From Okapia johnstoni (taxonomy: Eukaryota; Chordata; Mammalia; Artiodactyla; Giraffidae): 64,000 nt of DNA. A program made the translations under genes and the position numbers. The stretch lies in assembly GCA_024291935.2 (NCBI GenBank), contig CM044311.1:29020001-29084000 (forward strand), in the 5' to 3' direction. The stretch's first letter is position 1; each line of letters starts with the position of its first letter. Of the stretch, positions 48,798-57,625 are shown piece after piece. Under the pieces are notes generated by a model. It was not told where the DNA came from. It saw only the letters and a program-made list of their open reading frames with translations, and searched no databases.

Positions 48798-51700
48798 CCT
48801 TTTAGAACTAATACACCCAAAAGATGTCCTTTTCATCATAGGGGACTGGGATGCAAAAGTAGGAAGTCAAGAGATACCTGGACAAACAGCCAAGTTTGGC
48901 CTTGGATTATAAAATGAAGCAGGGCAAAGCCTAATAGAGTTTTGCCAAGAGAACACACTGGTCATAGCAAACACCCTCTTCCAACAACACAAGAGAAGAC
49001 TGCACACATGGGCATCACCAGATGGTCAATACTGAAATGAGATTGATTATATTCTTTGCAGCCAAAGAAGGAGAAGCTCTATACAGTCAACAAAAACAAG
49101 ACCAGGAGCTGATTGCTCAGATCATGAACTCTTTATTGTCAAATTCAGACTTAAATGGAAGAAAGTGGGGAAAACCACTAGACCATTCAGGTATGACATT
49201 AATCATATCCCTTACAATTATACAGTGGAAGTGACAAATAGATTCAAGGGATTAGATCTGATAGACAGAGTGCCTGAAGAACTATAGAAGGAGGTTTGTT
49301 GTTGGGAGCCGTTCTGGAACTACTGCCGGGTGACAAAGTCACGGCACCACTCAAGAAGAAACTGCAAAGCAGTTTCTCTTCAGGATTGGAACCTTCCCTC
49401 CCTCCTGTTTCTATGCTTTTGTTGTGGCTAACTCTGTTTCATTCTTTGATGGCTGCAGTTGTAGGGGCTTCCATGATGAGATCATGAGAGTCCAGTAAAA
49501 AGAAAAATGATCCCTTGCCCCAGAGAAACATTCCAAAAATGATTAAACCTACTGAGGCCCCTGACTGGTGGGTCCCTAACATTCAGCCAGGGAATAAGGC
49601 CATGATCATTTGGAAAACAAGCCCTAAGCCTATTGTGACCTGGCCTCATGAGGAAATTGTTATTGATGACTGGAAAACTTGGGTCATGTATCAGGGAAAA
49701 TTACCGAAACTAAGCCAAGTGCCTTTTCCCCTCAGAATCTAAGCATAAATGGAAAAGATATATATAAATTGTATTGTAAATAGTTTCTAGGTAAACTGCA
49801 AAAGACTTCCCGCTGCCAGAAATAGTCTTGTGGTATGTGGGTAGATGTTAAACAAGCCACTACTGACAATGGCTGTACTATGAAAAACTTTGCTCTTAGC
49901 CACCGCTATAGTTTTTAGTCATTGAAGCCAGACGCTGTACTCACTGTAGTAGTAGGCTGTACAAAATAGTAGATGGAATAATATGATTTATAGATTATGT
50001 TTTAGTAAAATAAAAATAGGTTTCGGGGTAAACATGTAACCAAAATGTGACAATAGACTAGGAAAAAACTTTTAACACATCTTAGAATCAAGGGATGTTG
50101 ATCTGAATGGAAAAATATTGGAAGAATCATTACGTAGAAGATCATGTGCTATATAGATAGAGACTAAAGCAATAAAGATTATGGCCTTTGGGCCATCAAA
50201 AAGCTTTCTGTCTCCTTTATTTTCCTTTCACTGACGCCGTTCATCCGTTGTGGACCCCTGGACCAGCTGGAGTGGGACTCCGGCAATTTGTGACACTGCA
50301 CAGGAGGCAGTGATCAAGACCATCACCAAGAAAAAGAAGTGAAAAAAGGCAAAATGGTTGTCTGAGGAGGCCTTACAAATAGCTAAGAAAAGAAGAGAAG
50401 TGAAAGGCAAAGGAGAAAAAGAAAGATATACCCATTTGACTGCAGAGTTCCAAAGAATAGCAAGGAGAGATAAGAAAGCCTTCTTCAGTGATCAAAGAAA
50501 TATGGGAAATCAATAGATGGGAAAAACTAGAGACCTCTTCAAGAAAATTAGATACCAAGGGAACATTTCATGCAAAGATGGACACAATAAAGGATAGAAA
50601 TGATATGGACCTAAGAGAAACAGAAGAAATTAAGAAGAGGTGGCAAGAAAACACAGAAGACATGTACAAAAAAGGTTTTAAGGACCCAGATAACCACGAT
50701 GGTGTGATCACTCATCTAGAGCCAGACATCCTGGAATGTGAAGTCAAGTGGGCCTTAGGAATCATCACTATGAACAAAGCTAGTGGAGGTGATGGAATTC
50801 CAGTTGAGCTATTTCAAATCCTAAAAGATGATGCTGTGAAAATGCTGCACTCAATATGCCAACAAATTTGTAAAACTCATCAGTGGCCACAGGCCTTGAA
50901 AAGTTCAGTTTTCATTCCAATCCCAAAGAAAGGCAATGCCAAAGAATGTTCGAACTACTGCACAATTGCACTCATCTCACATGCTAGTAAAGTAATGCTC
51001 AAAATTCTCCAAGCCAGGCTTCAGCAATACATGAACTGTGAACTTCCAGTTGTTCAAGCTGGATTTAGAAAAGGCAGAGGAACCAGAGATCAAATTGCCA
51101 ACATTTGATGGATCATCGAAAAAGCAAGAGAGTTCCAGAAAAACATCTACTTCTGCTTTATTGTCTACACCAAAGTCTTTGATTGTGTGGATCACAAGAA
51201 AGTGTGGAAAATTATTAATCCGTATGCAGGTCAAGGAGCAACAGTTAGAACCGGACATGGAACAACAGACTGATTTCAAATTGGGAAAGGAGTATGTCAA
51301 GGTTGTATACTGTTACCCTGCTTATTTACTTTATATGCAGAGTAAATCATGTGAAATTCCGGGCTGGATGAAACAAAAAGTGGAATCAAGATGACCAGGA
51401 CAAATATCAATAACCTCAGATATGCAGATGAAACCACCCTTATGGCTGAAAGCAAAGAAGAACTAAAGAACCTCTTGATGAAAGTAAAAGAGGAGAGTGA
51501 AAAAGTTGGCTTAAAACTCAACATTCTGAAAATGAAGATCATGGCATCCAACCCCATCATTTCACGGTAAATAGATGGGGGAAACAATGGAAACAGTGAG
51601 AGACTTTTTTTATTTATTTATTTTTTGGCTGCAAAATCACTGCAGATAGTGACTGCAGCCATGAAATTAAAAGACGCTTTCTCCTTGGAAGAAAAGCTCC

Positions 51701-52201
51701 GACCAACCTAGACAGCATATTAAAAAGCAGAGACATTGCTGGCAAAGGTCAATCTCATCAAAGCTATGGTTTTTCCAGTAGTCATGTATGGATGTGAGAG
51801 TTGGACTGTGAAGAAAGCTGAGCACCAAAGAATTGATGCTTTTGAACTGTGGTGCTGAAGAAGACTCTTGAGAGTCCCTTGGACTGCAAAGAGATCAAAC
51901 CAGTTCACCCTAAAGGAAATCAGTCCTGAATATTCATTGGAACAACTGATGCTGAAGCTGAAACTCCAATATTTTGGCCATCTGATGCGAAGAACTGACT
52001 CATTGGAAAAGTCCCTGATGTTGGGCAAGATTGAAGGCAGGAGGTGAAGGGGACGACAGAGGATGAGATGGTTGGATGGCATCACTGACTTGATGGACAT
52101 GAGGTTGAGCAAGTTTCAGGAGCTGGTGATAGACAGGGAAGCCTGGCTCTTTGCACAGGGTCGCAAAGAGTCGGACATGACTGAGTAACTGAACTGAATT
52201 G
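48798..52201 (+). mobile_element. Long BovB LINE interrupted by an LTR
   Basis: It starts upstream in the endonuclease region (TTTTAGAACTAATACACCC; GGGGACTGGGATGCAAAAG) and ends at the 3' tail GAGTAACTGAACTGAATT. Excluding the LTR it is about 2.4 kb, the most 5'-complete BovB here. A deletion near 51,210 removes the RT segment before GTATGCAGGTC, and a T/A-rich expansion lies at 51,606-51,632. Frames are multiply broken and the catalytic box reads YADE. Confidence 0.93.
49300..50285 (+). mobile_element. Long class II-like (ERV2/ERVK) LTR inserted in BovB
   Basis: The 986-bp unit begins TGTTGGGAGCCG and ends GTGGGACTCCGGCA. It is flanked by GTTTGT (49,294-49,299) and ATTTGT (50,286-50,291), a 6-bp duplication with one mismatch, and BovB reads continuously across once it is removed. 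Near the right end are a TATA-like CTATATAG (50,149-50,156), AATAAA (50,171-50,176) and a T/C-rich U5. The left part is unusual for an LTR: open frames at 49,296-49,487 (a hydrophobic run SMLLLWLTLFHSLMAAVVG) and 49,515-49,742, separated by a frameshift. These may be env-derived or an LTR-encoded reading frame. No gag or pol is present. Confidence 0.75.
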
Positions 52202-52950
52202 ATATTTATACATGAATAATTTTAAATTCTCTAAATCGAATTTCTCTTTTATTGGTCAGTTTAGTTTTGCTTTACAATTACCGAGCTTTAAATTTTAATT
52301 TGAAATATCTCTTCCAACCTCAACTTACTGAAAAAAATTACCTCTACTTTTTGAATTAAATCTTTCATCCAATTTATCTTGATGTTAAATATCTCTCTTT
52401 ATGGTTAATGGCATAAATAACCAATTGTTTCAATAAAACTTATTGTATAATCCATCTCTCCCTCTCCCATTTTAAAGGAAATGCCTCTTTCTTCTTTGGT
52501 CTGTTTTCTATTTCCTCTGCAGTATAAATTTGTTTTGATTTTTGTTTTAACATGTGGAAAGATTATTTTTTCATTAAATTCTTATTCTTATATTCCAAAT
52601 GATTTCCTTTCACTTTGTCAAGTTATAAAATATCCACTTGGCATTGTATTTGATATTTCATTGAAATTAAAAATATAAGAACTGGCATCTTTAAGTAATA
52701 ACCCCCTAGTCCACAAGCTATGTCTCTATCAAATCCAAGCAAAAGGTGCAGGTATGGCTTGGAGGTATGACTAACAATTAGTATGGGGGAAAAAATGAAT
52801 ATGGGGATCCCGAGGCATCTGTTCAGAGCAAATAGCAAGGAAACAAGGAAAGTCTACTAGGGTTGTGCTAAAAACACTCAAGTGTGAATTTGAAGGGGCT
52901 GCCATTGAGTACTAATTATATTCTTAATAGTAGAGAATTATTTTAATATT
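52202..52950. other. Intergenic unique sequence
   Basis: AT-rich; no gene or repeat recognised with confidence. Confidence 0.4.
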
Positions 52951-52952
52951 CA

Positions 52953-53165
52953 GGTACCCTCATGGCTTAGTGGTAAAGAATTCTCCTGCCAATGCGGAGA
53001 CATGGGTTTGATTCATGGGTTGGGAAGATCCCCTGGAGAAGGAAATGGCAATCCACTCCAGGATTAGTATTCTTGTTTGGGAAATCCCATGGACAGAGTA
53101 GCCTAGTGGGTGACAGTCCATGGGGTCACAAAGAGTTGTACACAACATAGTGACTGAACAACAAA
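52953..53165 (+). mobile_element. Bov-tA-type SINE
   Basis: GGTACCCTCATGGCTTAGTGG to CACAACATAGTGACTGAACAAC; complete, with a small insertion at AGGATTAGTATTCTTG. Confidence 0.86.
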
Positions 53166-53227
53166 AATGACATTATTTTGTGTATATTTGAAAATTATTA
53201 ATTTTTAAAGACACATTGAAATACTAG

Positions 53228-53372
53228 GCCTTCCCTGGTAGCTCAGACAGTGAAGAATCTGCCTGCAATGCAGGAGTCTGGGGTTCAGTTCCTAGGATGG
53301 GAAGATCTCCTGGAGAAGGGAACAGCTAACCACTCCAGTATTCTTGCCTGCAGAATTCCATGGACATAGGAG
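53228..53372 (+). mobile_element. Bov-tA-type SINE, 3'-truncated
   Basis: GGCCTTCCCTGGTAGCTCAG to AATTCCATGGACATAGGAGC, then ends within the Bov-A body. Confidence 0.86.
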
Positions 53373-53400
53373 CATTGAAATATTTAAAGATAAAATGATA

Positions 53401-53690
53401 TGCTGCTGCTGCTGCTGCTGCTGCTAAATCGCTTCAGTCATGTCTGACTACTCTGTGCGACCCCATAGACGGCAGCCCACCAGGCTCCCCTGTCCCTGGG
53501 ATTCTCCAGGCAAGAACACTGAAGTGGGTTGCCACTTCCTTCTCCAATGTATGAAAGTGAAAAGGGAAAGTGAAGTCGCTCAGTCGTTTCCGACTCTTAG
53601 CGACCCCATGGTCTGCAGCCTACCAGGCTCCTCCATCCGTGATATTTTCCAGGCAAGAGTACTGGACTAGGGTGCCATTGCCTTCTCCCA
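53401..53690 (-). mobile_element. BOV-A2 SINE with CTG-repeat head
   Basis: (TGC)8 head at 53,401-53,425, two full units ending GCCATTGCCTTCTCCC. Confidence 0.9.
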
Positions 53691-53699
53691 GGGAAGCCT

Positions 53700-53900
53700 T
53701 AATACCCTTTAAAAGAGACTCTAGAGAGTTCCCTTGTCCCTTCCACTCTGTGTTAAGACAGTGAACCAGAAATCAGGCTCTTTCCAGACATCAAATCTGC
53801 CAGTGCCTTGACCTTGGACTTCCCAGTCTCCAGAACTGTGAGAAATAAATTGAGTTAGCCAGTCTATGGTATTTTGTTAGAATGTCTAAATTAATAAAAT
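53700..53900 (+). mobile_element. MLT1/MaLR-type LTR 3' end
   Basis: CAGTGCCTTGACCTTGGACTTC, CCAGAACTGTGAGAAATAAATTG, CCAGTCTATGGTATTTTGTTA give the characteristic MaLR 3' end. The SINE cluster to its left may have replaced or separated the 5' part. Confidence 0.7.
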
Positions 53901-55734
53901 AGTTATATAATTAGAAAATAATCATAAATATCCTTCTTTATTTTCTTCTCCCAACATACCTCTATTTTATTTTTTTGCACTAGCTGTTAACTTCAGAGCA
54001 ATGCTGTATAATAGGTAATGAGTATACTTGTCTCAGTCTCAATTTTACTGGTAATAATTCTAAGTTTTGAACTGATTTATTGTTTGGAATATATTTTTGA
54101 TCATGTGAGAAGTATTAATGTGTTATTATGCCTTTGCTTATGCTTTGCTTTGCTCAGAAATATATTTTTAAAAGGCAATATATTACTTATTGAAGACATA
54201 TTAACATATATTTCCACTTAAATTCATTTAAAATTTATAGCCAATATCCAGAATATGAGATATTTTAAAACTCAATAGGAAATATATTTATCCTTCAAAA
54301 CTCATGAAGTATAATAATTAGTTTCTTAGAAACAAAAACATTGGCATCAGTCTTTTATTACTAGTTACAAACCAAATTTATTCCTTACCGATACCTCTAC
54401 ATGAAAAACCTTCATGTAATTAATTTTTAGTCCCCAGAAAATAGAAATCAATGGAACCATAACACTATAGCACAAGGAAAAAAAGATATGCATACTCTGG
54501 TTCATTAAATGAGACTTGTCCTGTTAATGGCATACTTTTAACATAGGAATAATCTTTTATACTCAAATATTATAGTGTTTCATACAATCTGACAATATTA
54601 TGCACACTAAGTTGTAATCTCAATACACTTATTCTTTTAATAAATGTGCAGAGAACTGGATCAATTTTCCATTCAGTGAATTTTTCTTATACAGATGAGG
54701 AGAGAGAAATAAGTATGGATTAAACAACAACAAGGGCTATTTGTCTTTTGAATTACACTGATATGTTGTAAGAGTTTATTATTTGGCAATGATTTTCCTA
54801 ATGCACATTCATGAAGTAATAATGTGAATTACTGCGATATATAGACAATTTTCACTCTACCTAGTATTTTTAAATAGTACCTACCTCTAATCACTTAATT
54901 GAAAGTGGGTTGAATTTATTAAGAGAAAGAACACTAATTGAGAGCATAATTTTCTTGCCTTAGCTTGGCCTTTTATTTTTCTCTATAAATAAAGGGGTAG
55001 GTCCACATTGTCCTCTGGGATATTTTCAAGGTATGAACTTCATTTGGCTATCCACAAAAGTCTCTAATAATAGTAGTGACAACTGCATTTGCTAAAAAAA
55101 TTATGATCTGACAATCTGGCAGTTTTTAGTCTATCTCATTTATATTTATAAATATAATAAAAACTGATTTTAAATTTGCCATATTTTTTGGTTTTGCTGC
55201 TTCTTTTGTTGATATATTTTTACTATATGGATTTTAAAAAAGCTTAACTTTTATCTATATTGACACTCCTTTATGAAAAACTGAAGGAATGTATATTTTT
55301 ATCTCACTTATTCTTAATAACCTATTTCTTTTTTATAAATTTTATCATTTTTTGGTCTCTCAGGAAGTTGCTTCATAAACTTGTATCATCTACTTCTGCT
55401 TCTATTTCTTAAATTCTCCATTCTAAACAATAACTATTAACTCCCTGCTAGGAAAAAAGAAGAAATCAGTATATCCACACTTCTTTCCATATTCCTGCCC
55501 TCATCTTTACTCTCCAACTCTGGTATTTTCTGTTATTAATAACATTACTATAACCCTGAGAATCAACCAGGTTAGTCTCACTAGATAGTTCCTATTAGCA
55601 TGGGTGTGTCGCAGGGAGAACGGCAATGACCAGCGCCTGCCGCAATTAATTAATCCTCCTGATTTGGTCTAATCTCTTGTCCTGTCTTTCAAACTTCCAC
55701 CTCATGCTTTATGATCCAGCGGCTCTGATCTAGG
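53901..55734. other. Intergenic AT-rich unique sequence
   Basis: No gene recognised. Some stretches (about 54,000-54,200) are vaguely L1-like in composition, but I cannot place them. Confidence 0.4.
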
Positions 55735-55950
55735 GCTTCCCTGGTGGCTCAGATGGTAAAGAATCTGCCTGCAATGTGGGTAGACCTGGGTTCAGTCCCT
55801 GGGTTGGGAAGATCCCCTGGAGGAGGAAGTGGCAACCCGCTCTAGTATTCTTGCCTGGAGAATCTCAAGGACAGAGGAGCCTGGCGGGCTACGGTCCATG
55901 GGATCGCAAACTGTCGGACACGACTGAGAGACTAAGCGCACAGCACAGCT
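55735..55950 (+). mobile_element. Bov-tA-type SINE
   Basis: GGGCTTCCCTGGTGGCTCAG to GACTAAGCGCACAGCACAGC; complete, close to consensus and retaining several CpGs, so relatively young. Confidence 0.9.
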
Positions 55951-57179
55951 CTGATCTATGAGATTGCCTTCTGCTTCTACACCCTTGGTAGTTCAGTTCC
56001 CTCATCCTGAAACACCTCCAACCAACTGCTTCTTATTATCCCATCAACCTATCTCCCAGCCCCTTTCATTCTTCAAAGTACTGTTAGACATATTATCTTC
56101 CACTAAGTCTTCTCTTCAAGATAAAATTATACAGCCTTTATTCAATACTGTTTATGCCCTATGGCCATACCATAATTATGTTCTATACCATAGTAAATTA
56201 CATTTATGCGTCTACCTTCTGTCTCTCCTTCTGATTGTTACCAGTGGCTAACATTGTGCTCAATAAGTGTGAAGACAATCATTATACTTAATAATATTCA
56301 TGCATTGCTTGAGTTATGCATTCTTCGTAAGGAAATGGTAGTGAATACTACTCACTAAAAGTACACATACTTTTTATTCTTTACATTATGAAAGATTTTT
56401 AAAATACCACCTAAGTGAAGAGAACATTATAATGAATCCCCATTAACCATAACATATTCAATAACCATCAACATTTTCACATACATTTTTAAATCGGTTA
56501 GAGAGCTAGTTAGAAAGTCACTGGCCGATTATTCTCCTAACAGGTTGACCTGCTGTCAACACGGATCATCTGACTTATATCTAAAGTGAGGAAATAGAGT
56601 TCAATTCTCCAGGATCATAGTTCTGATGAATGTTAACATTAGTAACAGACAAAATACTCTCCGAGGGAGCCATTATGTACAAGCAGTGACAAAGAAGCGA
56701 GAAAAATGGGGTTTATTGAAGACTAGAATCAGAAAAACACTTCACGAGGGTCCTAAATGGCCGTGGCATGTTACGGGATTTGTACATGAGAACAATGCCT
56801 GCCACTTACGACTTAACTCAAGAGAACATTAAGGTATCTTGTTTACATTTTTTGTTTTTAACGGCCCTCAGTTTTAACAATAGAGAAAACATGTCCCTCC
56901 TCCTTTGGATAAATCGCACCGACTGAAGATTGCTCGAATACATTTTTCCCGAAAGAAAAGCAGAGGAGTGAGGTTCTTATCCGAGTTCCAAGGTAGCCCG
57001 CCCAGTTACCCTCTAGGCCTGAACTGTGACAGAGATTCTTCCAAAGGATGCTGTGGGAGGGGAATGGGGGACATTTAAGAACCCTCATCTGGATTCTAGA
57101 TCCCACGCAAAAAAGCACGCTTCAAAAGGTAGTAAGAATGAAATAACAAACGCTGGACCTGGGCCTGGTTAGGGATATT
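55951..57179. other. Unique flank upstream of the HSPA13 CpG island
   Basis: No repeat recognised. CpG frequency rises from about 56,860. No divergent gene is visible: the minus-strand frame of 86 codons at 56,858-57,118 has no domain. Confidence 0.5.
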
Positions 57180-57241
57180 ACCCCTAAACGCAATAACCGA
57201 ACAGTCCTCACTCTCCCGTAGGCGAACGGGGAGAGAGAGGA

Positions 57242-57260
57242 ACTACACTGCCCAGAATGC
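57242..57260 (+). promoter_or_regulatory. ZNF143/Staf-like binding site, distal
   Basis: ACTACACTGCCCAGAATGC matches the ZNF143 (Staf) SBS consensus as I recall it (ACTACAATTCCCAGAATGC) at 17 of 19 positions. It sits directly upstream of a GC box, about 340 bp before the HSPA13 start codon. ZNF143 sites are characteristic of CpG-island promoters. Binding is inferred from the motif only. Confidence 0.6.
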
Positions 57261-57504
57261 AGAGAGGCGGGGCGGTGCTAAACAGATGGCATGTTTTTAC
57301 CTCAGGTTTGCTTAGAAACTCCAGTCCCTCTTCTTAGTACTCCGCCATCCCAGCCTAATTGGCCCTGTAGTCCGTGCGTGGGAGGGCAGCTCCGGCGTCA
57401 CTGGCAGCGGTTGAATGGGAGCCCTAATCCCCGCCTCCTCACGGGAAATGAAGTTCTTTCTATGGTCCGAGAAGTAGTTTCTCTGACCAAGTCAGAGCAA
57501 CAGG

Positions 57505-57519
57505 ACTACATTTCCCAGA
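57505..57519 (+). promoter_or_regulatory. ZNF143/Staf-like binding site, proximal
   Basis: ACTACATTTCCCAGA matches the first 15 positions of the ZNF143 consensus at 14 of 15. It is in the same orientation as the distal site and 263 bp downstream of it, about 96 bp before the start codon. It may lie at or just upstream of the transcription start. Confidence 0.6.
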
Positions 57520-57600
57520 GGAGCGCGGGGCTGCCAGGCGGCGTGGGGGCGGTGCCTCACGTCTGGTACAGTCATCACAAGCCTCTTCGGCGGGACTGTG

Positions 57601-57625
57601 ATGGCCGGAGAGATGACGATCTTAG
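57601..57625 (+). CDS. HSPA13: HSPA13 coding exon 1 (residues 1-8 plus first base of codon 9)
   Basis: This short first coding exon begins at an ATG in good Kozak context (G at -3, G at +4) inside the CpG island and reads MAGEMTIL plus one base. The donor follows as AG|GTTAGT at 57,626. Joined to exon 2 it gives MAGEMTILGSAVLTLLLAGY, a hydrophobic amino-terminal segment expected of the ER/microsomal HSP70 relative HSPA13 (STCH). The phase-1 junction restores a glycine codon (G|GA) without disturbing the frame, which supports both this start and this splice site. The exon is too short for ordinary ORF finding. A longer frame crossing this position from 57,291 is in another frame and is a CpG-island artefact. 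The gene assignment rests on exon 2 and exon 3. Confidence 0.93.

Noticed and set aside
56858..57118. Possible divergent gene on the minus strand sharing the CpG island
   Set aside because: The 86-codon frame has no domain and no start or splice context. Bidirectional transcription is possible but not supported by sequence.
57358..57385. ER-stress element (CCAAT-N9-CCACG) in the HSPA13 promoter
   Set aside because: An inverted CCAAT and a CGTGG occur nearby, but their order and spacing do not match the element on either strand.
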